Assembly: GCA_947073645.1 (NCBI GenBank)
Contig: CAMTMK010000017.1
Coordinates: forward strand, 1-41,248
Direction of reading: 5' to 3'
DNA: 41,248 nt
Origin: an uncultured bacterium
GTDB lineage: Bacteria > Cyanobacteriota > Vampirovibrionia > Gastranaerophilales > Gastranaerophilaceae
The notes below the pieces were generated by a model. That model worked only from the letters and a program-made list of their open reading frames with translations. It was not told where the DNA came from and ran no database searches. Below are positions 25,157-33,174 of this stretch, one piece after another; position 1 is the first letter of the stretch; each line of letters starts with the position of its first letter. The translations under genes and the position numbers were made by a program.

Positions 25157-25185
25157 AAAAACCGCTTCGAAAGAGGCGGTTTTTT
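25157..25185. terminator. Bidirectional terminator between HU and the SNF2 gene
   Basis: AAAACCGCTTC (25157-25168 region) pairs with GAGGCGGTTTT across a GAAA loop with one G-U, followed by T runs on both strands. It serves HU on plus and the SNF2-family gene on minus. Confidence 0.85.
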
Positions 25186-25214
25186 AGTATGTGTAGCTTA
25201 TGAAAATTCGCTCC

Positions 25215-28200
25215 CTAATCTACTGAGAAAATTTCTCTGATGTCGTCCATTGTAAGCGATTTTGTAATGTTTCTGTCAACCGAAATTACGCTGTCTACAA
25301 GGTTGCGCTTAACTGTTTTAAGTTTTTGGATTTTTTCTTCAACAGTGTTTTTCGTAATAAGTCTGTATACAAATACCTTTTTAGTCTGTCCGATACGGTA
25401 AGCACGGTCAGTTGCCTGATCTTCTACAGCTGGGTTCCACCATGGGTCGTAATGGATTACATAATCAGCACCTGTAAGGTTCAAACCTGTACCGCCCGCT
25501 TTCAAACTGATTAAGAAAATCGGAATAGACGGTGTTGAATTAAATCTTTCAACTGCACCTTGTCTGTCTTTTGTTTTACCTGTTAAGTATTCGTATGGAA
25601 TGCCTTCGCGCTCTAACCAAGCTTTTACGATATCAAGCATGTCAACAAATTGGCTGAATAAAAGTACTCTGTGACCTTCATCAATAATTTCTTCAAGCAT
25701 TGCTTTAAGTTTTTCAAATTTGCCTGATTTAATAATATTTTTAACGTTGTCTTTGTCGTAAAGTCTCGGGTGACAGCAGATTTGGCGTAAGCGTAAAAGT
25801 GCTGAGAAAATTGACAATCTGCTTTTTTCCAAACCGTTTTGCTCAATTGATTTGAACAATTCTTCTTTAGTACTGTCAAGAACTTGTAAATAAAAATCTC
25901 TTTGTTCATCAGTAAGTTCGCAGTATGCAATGTTTTCAACCTTGTCTGGTAAATCTTTAGCAACGTCGCGTTTCATACGGCGCAAGATAAACGGATAAAT
26001 CTGCAATTTTAATCGTTTTTCAACAGTCTTGTCCTGACGTTCCATAATCGGATTAACGTATCGTGAATTGAAATCTGCAACACTGAATAAAAATCCCGGC
26101 ATCAAGAAGTCAAATACTGACCAGAGTTCTTCAAGTTTATTTTCAATCGGTGTACCTGACAGTGCAAGTTTATGAGATGCTTGCAATTTCTTAACAGCCT
26201 GAGCTGTTTGTGACATTGCGTTTTTGATGTTCTGAGATTCATCCAAAATGATATATCTGAAATTATATTCTTTAAGCTTTGCAATATCACGTCTTACAAG
26301 CGCATAACTTGTGATTACAACATCGTGGTTCGGGATTTCTTTAAACAATTGTTTTCTTTCAACACCTGAAAGTTTCATACAACTCAGTGTCGGAGCAAAT
26401 TTTTGAATTTCTGATTCCCAGTTAAATACAACTGTTGTCGGGCATATTACAAGAGTCGGCATCGGACCGTCTTCTTCTTTTGCCTTCTGCACAACAGCAA
26501 GTGCCTGTAATGTTTTGCCAAGCCCCATATCATCTGCAAGAATTCCGTTCAAGCCGTATTTATACATAAACCAAAGCCAGCCGAAACCTTTTGTTTGATA
26601 TTCGCGAAATTCCGCATTAATTCCTTCGGGAAGTTTCAAATCTTCTGAAGTTGAGAATGTTGACATTTGTTTCCAGAAGTTTTCAAATTCTTCACTTAAA
26701 ACGAGTTCAACATTAAGGTTTTTAAGTTCATTAATCAAACCAGCGCGGTAAGTTTTTACAATATATTTGTTGTCTTGGTTTCTGTAAACATCAAATGAGT
26801 TAAATGCGCGCATAATTGCATAAATATCCTGCGCAGGATACTCAACAAAGCCTAAACTTCTAATACGGCTGTATTTTTCACCGCTTTGAATTGTGTCATA
26901 AACTTCGTCAAATTCTATAGTTTCTTCGCCGGCTTGACCGTACAGGAATATTTCAAAACTGTCTTCCGCATCTTTTGAAAATTCAATTTTTGCACAAAGT
27001 TTGAACGGATTATCCATAAGTTTGAAGAAGTTCATATCATCTTTTTCAACAAACTTCCAGCCTTCACCTGCCTGTTTAATATAATAATTATAGAAATCAA
27101 TAGCGTTTTCTTTTTCCAATGCTAAGTTGTTTGTCTGCATAGGAACGAACTTGCAGGCAAGAAGCATTGCATACGCTTCCTGTTCGTGTTTTGGATTTCT
27201 TTTAATCCAGTATACTAAATCTTCACCCGGTTTTTTGATTGTAATATAAGGTGATTTTTCGGCTGTAGATTTAGAATACGGAACAATAACTCCGTCATAA
27301 TCAAATTCTAATGATGCTTTTAAGGATTGGTCATAATCAATACCTAAAGTTACTACATTTAACGGCGGACGTTCTGTAAGCATTAGCTGGCTTATGTTAT
27401 CAGCGATTTCAACATCCATAATCTCTTGAAGTTTCGGTAACTCCTCATAAATGAATTTACCGCCATCAGCATCTTTCAAATCCGTAAAAGATGATTTCAG
27501 AATATTTTGCGGAAGTGAATTCATTGCAATATTTGTCGGGAATATAAGGTTTTTATATCTGCCCCATTTCAGGTGGCGTGAAAAATATCTTACTTCTTCA
27601 AGCGGATAAACATCATCTTTATCAGGGCGTTTCCATTCCAGTGACAATAGAATTGTTCCCTGTGCGCCTGTATTAACATTTAATACAAGTTTCCATTCTT
27701 CATCAGTAAATTTCAAACGTTCTTTTGTTTTTTCGTCCAAAACTTCATCAGCATGAGCTAAAAGTGAGAACAACGGACCGAATTTTGTAATTGGAATATC
27801 ATACCAGCCTGCTTTTTTGTCTTGACGTGATACGGTTAAAAGCTGTTGGAATATTGCAACTTCAACTTTTTGCGATTTGTTTAATTCAAAAGTTTTATCT
27901 TGTCTTTGAGCTTCAATTAAAGCTCTCAAAATAGGTTCAATCTGCCTTACAACTTTTCCTGTTTCTCTGGAACGAACTAAAATTGAGAAGAAATTTGCTT
28001 TACGTTTTGAATTAAAATGGAATATGAAGTTTCCTTGAGGGGCTTCAGTCAACGCGGTATTTTCGTCAGGGAAATCAAATTCCATACCAAACTTTGTTTC
28101 TAACCAGTCTTCATAAGCATGCTCATCAATTGCCTTTAGTGCAACTGCAACAGCGTGTTTGCACCATTCTTCTTTTAAAGGACAGTTACAGCGAGCCTCA

Positions 28201-28400
28201 ACCTTATTTTTTTTGAAAATCAGGTCGGTATTGTAGTGGTCTTGGAAGTTACCCTTAACTTTTCCCATATAAAAGTTTTTTTCAGGATAAGTATCAAATA
28301 CCATATCTTTCAAATGGTATTCGTAACCTCTGCGCCAACTGCCAGCACTTGCATTTTCTTTTATAAATTTGTAATTAAATTCCTGCTGTTTAGCACTCAT
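25215..28400 (-). CDS. SNF2-family helicase with SWIM zinc finger
   Basis: A 1061-residue ATP-driven DNA translocase of the bacterial SNF2 family. A SWIM zinc finger with Cys71-x-Cys73 and Cys80-x-His82 sits near the N-terminus. A long middle region of unknown fold leads to the helicase core: GILADDMGLGKTLQALA (Walker A, near residue 620), ILDESQNIKN (motif II, DESQ, near 720), SGTPIENKLEELW (motif III), then LISLKAGGTGLNLTGADYV and DRAYRIGQTKKVFVYRL (motifs V-VI, near 1000). Related proteins remodel protein-DNA or RNA polymerase complexes, but this type has no firm assigned role. It is transcribed alone from a promoter at 28482-28510 with a structured leader. Confidence 0.93.
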   Translation of the reverse strand: MSAKQQEFNYKFIKENASAGSWRRGYEYHLKDMVFDTYPEKNFYMGKVKGNFQDHYNTDLIFKKNKVEARCNCPLKEEWCKHAVAVALKAIDEHAYEDWLETKFGMEFDFPDENTALTEAPQGNFIFHFNSKRKANFFSILVRSRETGKVVRQIEPILRALIEAQRQDKTFELNKSQKVEVAIFQQLLTVSRQDKKAGWYDIPITKFGPLFSLLAHADEVLDEKTKERLKFTDEEWKLVLNVNTGAQGTILLSLEWKRPDKDDVYPLEEVRYFSRHLKWGRYKNLIFPTNIAMNSLPQNILKSSFTDLKDADGGKFIYEELPKLQEIMDVEIADNISQLMLTERPPLNVVTLGIDYDQSLKASLEFDYDGVIVPYSKSTAEKSPYITIKKPGEDLVYWIKRNPKHEQEAYAMLLACKFVPMQTNNLALEKENAIDFYNYYIKQAGEGWKFVEKDDMNFFKLMDNPFKLCAKIEFSKDAEDSFEIFLYGQAGEETIEFDEVYDTIQSGEKYSRIRSLGFVEYPAQDIYAIMRAFNSFDVYRNQDNKYIVKTYRAGLINELKNLNVELVLSEEFENFWKQMSTFSTSEDLKLPEGINAEFREYQTKGFGWLWFMYKYGLNGILADDMGLGKTLQALAVVQKAKEEDGPMPTLVICPTTVVFNWESEIQKFAPTLSCMKLSGVERKQLFKEIPNHDVVITSYALVRRDIAKLKEYNFRYIILDESQNIKNAMSQTAQAVKKLQASHKLALSGTPIENKLEELWSVFDFLMPGFLFSVADFNSRYVNPIMERQDKTVEKRLKLQIYPFILRRMKRDVAKDLPDKVENIAYCELTDEQRDFYLQVLDSTKEELFKSIEQNGLEKSRLSIFSALLRLRQICCHPRLYDKDNVKNIIKSGKFEKLKAMLEEIIDEGHRVLLFSQFVDMLDIVKAWLEREGIPYEYLTGKTKDRQGAVERFNSTPSIPIFLISLKAGGTGLNLTGADYVIHYDPWWNPAVEDQATDRAYRIGQTKKVFVYRLITKNTVEEKIQKLKTVKRNLVDSVISVDRNITKSLTMDDIREIFSVD

Positions 28401-28424
28401 TAATGAGTATCTCTTTCTTTCCCT

Positions 28425-28470
28425 AAGGGTTTAAATTTCGGATACGGACTGTTTAAATCCGTAAGCCCTT
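28425..28470 (-). other. Nested stem structure in the SNF2 gene leader
   Basis: Inner stem TACGGA (28443-28448) / TCCGTA (28458-28463) and outer stem AAGGG (28425-28429) / CCCTT (28466-28470) nest in the predicted leader of the SNF2 mRNA. No T run follows on the minus strand, so it is not a terminator. Role unknown. Confidence 0.35.
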
Positions 28471-28481
28471 ACAACACTCAC

Positions 28482-28510
28482 ATTATTACATGAATAACAA
28501 AAAAAGGCAA
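28482..28510 (-). promoter_or_regulatory. Promoter of the SNF2-family gene
   Basis: On the minus strand, -35 TTGCCT (28510-28505), 17-base spacer, and extended -10 TGTAATAAT (28490-28482). Predicted start near 28475, leaving a leader of about 75 nt. Confidence 0.6.
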
Positions 28511-28514
28511 TAGG

Positions 28515-28976
28515 TTAACCTAAGAAATAATTATGATAGCAGTAAGCAAACACAACGCCAAATATTGCGCCCATAATAACTTCCAGCGGTGTGTGTCCCA
28601 AAAGTTCTTTAAGTTTTCCGCCAATAGCTTGGACATCGTGGTTATAGAAATCATCCATCATTCTGTTTAGGCATGCGGCTGTTTTTCCTGCTGCACGTCT
28701 AACACCTGTTGCGTCGTACATTGTAACTAATGAGTATCCGATTGCAACGGCAAACATTACTGATGAAAATCCTTCCAGAATTCCTACAGCTGTTGAAACT
28801 GCCATTACCCCTGCTGAGTGAGAACTTGGCATTCCGCCTGTTGTTGTAAATATTTTAAAATTAATTTTCTTTGATTGGATTGTAAAAATAATAAATTTTA
28901 ATACTTGTGCAAAAAATGCTGATAAAATTCCGGCTGAAATAACTTCATAACCTGTGTTTTTAATAATTGATAACAT
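28515..28976 (-). CDS. DUF212 / YuiD divergent PAP2-family membrane protein
   Basis: A 153-residue integral membrane protein of the divergent PAP2 (acid phosphatase / vanadium haloperoxidase related) family. It has four or so hydrophobic helices and the family core TTGGMPSSHSAGVMAVSTAV (about 46-65), then VTMYDATGVRRAAGKTA and LGHTPLEVIMGAIFG near the end, which carries the second histidine. This matches Bacillus YuiD. Members may act on lipid or isoprenoid phosphates, which fits the polyprenyl synthase gene 54 bases upstream on the same strand. Activity is inferred. GAGGAATTAA precedes the ATG. Confidence 0.9.
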   Translation of the reverse strand: MLSIIKNTGYEVISAGILSAFFAQVLKFIIFTIQSKKINFKIFTTTGGMPSSHSAGVMAVSTAVGILEGFSSVMFAVAIGYSLVTMYDATGVRRAAGKTAACLNRMMDDFYNHDVQAIGGKLKELLGHTPLEVIMGAIFGVVFAYCYHNYFLG

Positions 28977-29029
28977 TTAATTCCTCTTTTTATATTAATA
29001 TAGCATAACAATCAGCTTTTTGCAAAATG

Positions 29030-29902
29030 TTAAGAAATTCTGATTTTATTAAGTATTTGTTCAAAAATTTCTGATTGTAAATTGTTTCGTTTTAGTATGT
29101 CAAAACATTTATCTAAAAGCTCGTTCAAATCTTTTTTGGATTTTTCAAGTCCGTATAGATTTACGTAAGTTAATTTTCCGGCTTCTTTGTCTTTACCCAA
29201 AGTTTTACCCATTTCTTCAAATGTTGAAGTTACGTCGAGTATGTCGTCTGCGATTTGGAAAGCTACTCCCATTGCTTGACCGAATTCGGTAATTTCTTCA
29301 AGTTGTTCATCTGTTGCATCTGCAATAATAGCCCCTGTTCTCAATGCTAGTTTAAATAAATCTGCAGTTTTATGTGTATGGATGTAATCCAAAATTTCAG
29401 GAAGTTGTTCATCATCTTCCGTTACTTCAAACTTTTCGCTTTCAATATCAACTACTTGTCCTGCTATAACACCATATGCCCCAGCTCTTTCAAAATATTC
29501 TTCCATTATTTTTACAAGTTTTTCTGCGCCGAGGTTTTTAGAATTTTTCAAAATAATTTGTGGTGCAAAAGTTAATAACGCATCTCCTGCCAGCAACGCG
29601 TTCGCTTCTCCAAAAACCATATGATTAGTTAATTTACCGCGACGATACATATCATTATCCATACAAGGCATATCGTCGTGGATTAAAGTTTGTGCGTGAA
29701 GCATCTCAATAGCGCAAGCTGTCGGGATTGCATCTTCAATATTTCCGCCGAACATTCTGCAGGTTTCCAAACACATTATAGGCCGTAATCTTTTCCCAGG
29801 AAGCGTCACGGTATATTTCATAGACTTGAAAATCTTTTGCGGATAACAAATCGGCATAAATTCATCAAGCTTTTTGTCTATTAATTCTATATAATTATTC
29901 AT
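29030..29902 (-). CDS. ispA: Short-chain polyprenyl diphosphate synthase
   Basis: A 290-residue trans-prenyltransferase that joins isopentenyl diphosphate to allylic diphosphates (farnesyl or geranylgeranyl product). The first Asp-rich motif is in LIHDDMPCMDND (about 73-84), which has the two extra residues typical of bacterial FPP/GGPP synthases. The second is in AFQIADDILDVTS (about 215-227). GKRLRPIMCLETCRMFGG and GKTLGKDKEAGKLTYV also fit. The symbol is by analogy; chain length cannot be read with certainty. It lies between rsgA and the DUF212 gene on the minus strand. Confidence 0.92.
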   Translation of the reverse strand: MNNYIELIDKKLDEFMPICYPQKIFKSMKYTVTLPGKRLRPIMCLETCRMFGGNIEDAIPTACAIEMLHAQTLIHDDMPCMDNDMYRRGKLTNHMVFGEANALLAGDALLTFAPQIILKNSKNLGAEKLVKIMEEYFERAGAYGVIAGQVVDIESEKFEVTEDDEQLPEILDYIHTHKTADLFKLALRTGAIIADATDEQLEEITEFGQAMGVAFQIADDILDVTSTFEEMGKTLGKDKEAGKLTYVNLYGLEKSKKDLNELLDKCFDILKRNNLQSEIFEQILNKIRIS

Positions 29903-29951
29903 GTTTTTTACCCTCTTTGTAGATTCTGTCGAAGCTTTTTTAATTCTTTTG

Positions 29952-30938
29952 TTAGTATATATCCTTATAAACCTGTTGTTTTAATGTGTTTCTTGCACTC
30001 TGGCGTTTCTTTTCGCTTATTTTTGCAATTTGTTTATTATGAACAACTTTTTTAGAGTATTCCTGTTTTTTCCCCTCATATTTTATGCGTTCTTTATATT
30101 CTTTTGCTTCATTTATAAATGTTAAATAGCTTTCATAACGAGTGGAATCAATTTTATCAATATTTTCAAGAACATTACAGCCGTCTTCGTTAATGTGGAG
30201 GCAATCTGAATATTTACAATCATCTCTGAATCGTGAAATGTCTGAAAATAACAAATCAACATCGGCAGGCAGAATAAAGTCAAATCTTACGTTGCTGAAT
30301 CCGGGAGTATCAACGATTCGTGATGTGTTGTTAATTTTTATAATTTCACAGTGACGTGTTGTATGAGTTCCGCGCAGTGTTTTTTCGCTGACCTGTTTTG
30401 TTTTGAGGTTTAAGTTCGGGTTAATTGCATTAACAAGACTTGATTTACCTACGCCTGAATTTCCGCAAAGAACACTTGTTTTGCCTTCAAGGAGTTTCTC
30501 AAATGCTTTAATTCCTTTATGTTCTGTTGCAGACGTATAAACGATTCTATATCCTAAAGGTTCATAAATATTTTTTATCTTATTTGAAAGATGTTTATCC
30601 CATTTTAAATCTTCTTTGTTAAAACAAAGCACTGTCGGGATATTATAATATTTTGCAAGTGCGATATAGCGGTTCAATTGGTGCAAATCCAAATCAGGTT
30701 CTTTAAGTGCCGAAACTACAATAATTTGGTCAATATTTGCAACACTCGGGCGTTTGATAAAATTTTTACGCGGAATAATGTTTTTTATAACCCCGTTTTC
30801 AAATTCAACAAAATCCCCGACTAAGATGCGTTCGCGCTGTTTTTTTAAAACTTCTCTAATCTTGCATTCAAAAGAGTTTACGCCATCATCAACGTAATAA
30901 AAATCGGAATGAATTTTATAAATCTGCCCTTCAGCCAT
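29952..30938 (-). CDS. rsgA: Ribosome-maturation GTPase RsgA
   Basis: A 328-residue circularly permuted GTPase that releases assembly factors from the maturing 30S subunit. Order of parts: OB-fold (about 1-65, with DFVEFENGVIKNIIPR), then G4 CFNKED, G5 YTSATEHKG, G1 LCGNSGVGKSSLVNAI, G2 GTHTTRH, G3 VDTPGFSNV, and finally a zinc site with Cys/His in CKYSDCLHINEDGCNV. The C-terminus is basic. Length is normal for the family (290-350). It follows the tandem paralogues at 30962 and 31513 on the same strand by 13 bases or so, with no clear Shine-Dalgarno sequence. Confidence 0.95.
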   Translation of the reverse strand: MAEGQIYKIHSDFYYVDDGVNSFECKIREVLKKQRERILVGDFVEFENGVIKNIIPRKNFIKRPSVANIDQIIVVSALKEPDLDLHQLNRYIALAKYYNIPTVLCFNKEDLKWDKHLSNKIKNIYEPLGYRIVYTSATEHKGIKAFEKLLEGKTSVLCGNSGVGKSSLVNAINPNLNLKTKQVSEKTLRGTHTTRHCEIIKINNTSRIVDTPGFSNVRFDFILPADVDLLFSDISRFRDDCKYSDCLHINEDGCNVLENIDKIDSTRYESYLTFINEAKEYKERIKYEGKKQEYSKKVVHNKQIAKISEKKRQSARNTLKQQVYKDIY

Positions 30939-30961
30939 AAGTAAAGTTTACAGAAAACACT

Positions 30962-31513
30962 TTATTTTTTCAACTTTATAAAATCAGGTACTTTATTTTT
31001 TGCCATTTGCATCTGCTTATATTGCTCTTGGAGCTTTGTTTTTTCTTCACTGTCTGCGGTTTTGGCTTTTTCGTTCATTTGAGTGTAAAGTTCTTTTTCA
31101 ACAGTATTGCCTTTTATATATACATCTATATCTTTGCCTTTTTGGAAAGCGTTTACTTTGCTGTCGTATTTGATTTTTGGAGCTTTAAAGAGTGTGTAAA
31201 GTCCCGCAAATCCGCCAATGAACATCATAATCAGCCCTGCCCAGATGCCAAGACCTGTTAAAAATCTTTTGTTTGCTGAAAGTCCTTTATTTTTCTTATT
31301 TATTTTTTCAGCCTTATTTCCTAAAGTTTCAAATATAAAGTCGCCGTCCATAAGTTCAAACAATAATCTCGCGCCCAAACCAAGACCAGCTACAAAAGTA
31401 CCTTTTACAAGCAAAGCTTTTTCTCCTTTTTGAGAAATAGGGTTTTTTGTGTCGTCTTTCTTTTGGGCTTTAAATGAATATAAGTTGTTGTTTTGAACTG
31501 GACTTATTCTCAT
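30962..31513 (-). CDS. Unknown membrane protein, F-K-A signature, paralogue 2
   Basis: A 183-residue protein of unknown function. It starts MRISPVQNNNLYSFKAQKK, the short signature also seen in the proteins at 22003 and 31513. Two hydrophobic helices follow at about 37-55 and 88-110. The rest is a charged C-terminal region with a probable coiled coil (about 130-175). It is a diverged copy of the next upstream gene: NPISQKGEKALLVKG matches NPIDRKTEKGLAIWG, and KYDSKVNAFQKGKDIDV matches LYNTKVNAFAREKEMDV. The start overlaps the stop of that gene by one base (TAATG), so the pair is translationally coupled. Confidence 0.78.
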   Translation of the reverse strand: MRISPVQNNNLYSFKAQKKDDTKNPISQKGEKALLVKGTFVAGLGLGARLLFELMDGDFIFETLGNKAEKINKKNKGLSANKRFLTGLGIWAGLIMMFIGGFAGLYTLFKAPKIKYDSKVNAFQKGKDIDVYIKGNTVEKELYTQMNEKAKTADSEEKTKLQEQYKQMQMAKNKVPDFIKLKK

Positions 31514-31980
31514 TATGCGCCTTTAATCATTACTCCATTACCATTGTTCGCCATTTGAACTGATGTATAGTGGCTGATTTTTTGGTCTAATGAAACATCT
31601 TCGTCTTTAACTTCTTTGTCAACTTCTTCCATTATGTTAGATTTCAGTTCTCTGTCACGGCTGAAAACATCCATTTCTTTTTCGCGTGCGAATGCATTAA
31701 CTTTTGTATTATAAAGTTTTGCAGGTAATGTTAATGCCATAGTTATCAATCCCGCTGCTGCACCGATTGCGCCAAGTTTCCAACCTCTGCCTTTTGCCCC
31801 TTTTTCAATAAAACAGCTTCCGATACCCGCAGCAGTTGCACCTAATAAAGCACTTCCGCCGATTGATCCCCATATTGCAAGGCCTTTTTCAGTTTTTCTG
31901 TCAATTGGATTTTCATAACCATTTCTTTTAGCAGTAAACTGTGGTTTTGGACAACATCTGTTAATCGCTGAAATTTGCAT
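31513..31980 (-). CDS. Unknown membrane protein, F-T-A signature, paralogue 1
   Basis: A 155-residue protein of unknown function, first of a tandem pair. From the ATG at 31980 it reads MQISAINRCCPKPQFTAKR, the same type of start as at 22003 and 30962. The ATG was chosen over an upstream GTG because GGAG lies eight bases before it. Glycine/alanine-rich hydrophobic segments at about 33-55 and 65-85 look like two membrane helices joined by a short basic loop. The C-terminal 65 residues are charged. No signal peptide in the usual sense is seen, since the hydrophobic part begins after more than 30 polar residues. Confidence 0.78.
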   Translation of the reverse strand: MQISAINRCCPKPQFTAKRNGYENPIDRKTEKGLAIWGSIGGSALLGATAAGIGSCFIEKGAKGRGWKLGAIGAAAGLITMALTLPAKLYNTKVNAFAREKEMDVFSRDRELKSNIMEEVDKEVKDEDVSLDQKISHYTSVQMANNGNGVMIKGA

Positions 31981-32059
31981 AGTACACACTCCTTTTTTGT
32001 TTACATGATAACTCGTAAAGAAAAATTTTTGCTATTTGTTATTTAATTGTAACAATTAT

Positions 32060-32087
32060 TTGAAGTTTGTGATTTTTGTGGTAATAT
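32060..32087 (+). promoter_or_regulatory. Candidate promoter of efp-accB
   Basis: TTGAAG (32060-32065), 16-base spacer, and an extended -10 TGGTAATAT (32079-32087). A second -10-like TATACT at 32104-32109 sits closer to the start but has no -35. Either could be used. Confidence 0.4.
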
Positions 32088-32127
32088 CAGTTTAAAATAA
32101 GATTATACTTTGAAAAAGGGGAAAAAT

Positions 32128-32685
32128 ATGATTTCAGTAAATGATTTAAAAACAGGTTTAACTTTACAATTAGATAACGGCTTGTGGTCTGTTGTTGAAT
32201 TTTTGCACGTTAAACCGGGTAAAGGTGCTGCATTCGTTAGATCTAAATTGAAAAACGTTGAAACAGGACAGGTAGTTGAAAAAACTTTCAGAGCCGGTGA
32301 AAAAGTTGCAAAAGCTATGCTTGACAGACGTGAAATGCAATATCTTTATAAAGAAGGTAATGATTATGTTATGATGGATAACGAAACTTATGAACAACTT
32401 CAGGTTACTGAAGCTCAAATCGGCGACGGTATTAAATATTTAAAAGAAAATATGGTTGTTCAAATCTTGATGCACGATTCAAGAATTATCGGTATTGACC
32501 TTCCTTCACATGTTATTCTAGAAGTTACAGATACTCCGCCGGCAGAAAAAGGAAACACAGCTCAAGGCGGTACTAAACCTGCAACTCTTGAAACAGGTGC
32601 AGTAGTTAACGTTCCGTTCTTTATCTCTAACGGAGACCAAATCAGAGTTGATACAAGAACTAATGAATACTTAGACCGTGCATAA
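32128..32685 (+). CDS. efp: Translation elongation factor P
   Basis: A 185-residue factor that relieves ribosomes stalled at polyproline. Three beta-barrel domains are expected. The tip loop reads [16 protein letters not shown], with Lys at the position that is modified in many bacteria (K/R in the PGK/RG loop). [30 protein letters not shown] and the C-terminal signature [17 protein letters not shown] match the family. The start was set at ATG 32128, after AAAAAGGGG, instead of a TTG at 32110. efp followed directly by accB is a common arrangement in cyanobacteria and Firmicutes. Confidence 0.97.
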   Translation: MISVNDLKTGLTLQLDNGLWSVVEFLHVKPGKGAAFVRSKLKNVETGQVVEKTFRAGEKVAKAMLDRREMQYLYKEGNDYVMMDNETYEQLQVTEAQIGDGIKYLKENMVVQILMHDSRIIGIDLPSHVILEVTDTPPAEKGNTAQGGTKPATLETGAVVNVPFFISNGDQIRVDTRTNEYLDRA

Positions 32686-32700
32686 TCGAAAGGAAATTAC

Positions 32701-33135
32701 ATGAAATTTGATATAGAATACGTTGAAAAATTAGCAAAAGTTTTAGCTGACAACTCTTTGACAGAAATTTCTCTTGAAGACGGCGAACAAGCTATTACTT
32801 TAAGAAAAGAAGTTACAGGTGTTGTTGCAGCCCCTGCAATTGCGGCTCCGGTTGCTGCACCTCAGCAAGCTGCGGCAGAAAAACCTGTAGAAGTTAAAAA
32901 AGGAAAGCCCCTGACATCTCCAATGGTAGGTACTTTCTACAAAGCTCCGTCTCCTGATGCTAAACCGTTTGTCGAAGTTGGACAAACTATTAAAGAGGGT
33001 GATGTTGTTTGTATCGTTGAAGCTATGAAGCTTATGAACGAAATTGAAGCCGAAGTTTCAGGTAAAATCGTTGAAATTTGTGTGTCTGACGGTCAGCCTG
33101 TTGAATTTGGTCAGGTTTTAATGTATGTAGAGTAG
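32701..33135 (+). CDS. accB: Biotin carboxyl carrier protein of acetyl-CoA carboxylase
   Basis: A 144-residue carrier for the biotin of acetyl-CoA carboxylase, the first step of fatty-acid synthesis. An N-terminal helix and an Ala/Pro-rich linker (about 40-65) lead to the biotinyl domain, with the biotinylated Lys in [15 protein letters not shown] (about residue 107) and [15 protein letters not shown] at its start. Length is normal. It follows efp by 15 bases with GAAAGGAAATT as ribosome binding site. A terminator-like hairpin separates it from accC. Confidence 0.97.
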   Translation: MKFDIEYVEKLAKVLADNSLTEISLEDGEQAITLRKEVTGVVAAPAIAAPVAAPQQAAAEKPVEVKKGKPLTSPMVGTFYKAPSPDAKPFVEVGQTIKEGDVVCIVEAMKLMNEIEAEVSGKIVEICVSDGQPVEFGQVLMYVE

Positions 33136-33138
33136 ATT

Positions 33139-33163
33139 AAAGGCGGGTATTTTCCGCCTTTTT
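33139..33163 (+). terminator. Terminator-like hairpin between accB and accC
   Basis: AAAGGCGG (33139-33146) and CCGCCTTT (33154-33161) form a perfect 8-bp stem with a T run to 33163. AGGG (33164-33167), the accC Shine-Dalgarno, follows directly. Probably partial termination that sets the AccB:AccC ratio, or an RNA-processing signal. Confidence 0.75.
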
Positions 33164-33174
33164 AGGGTATGAAA

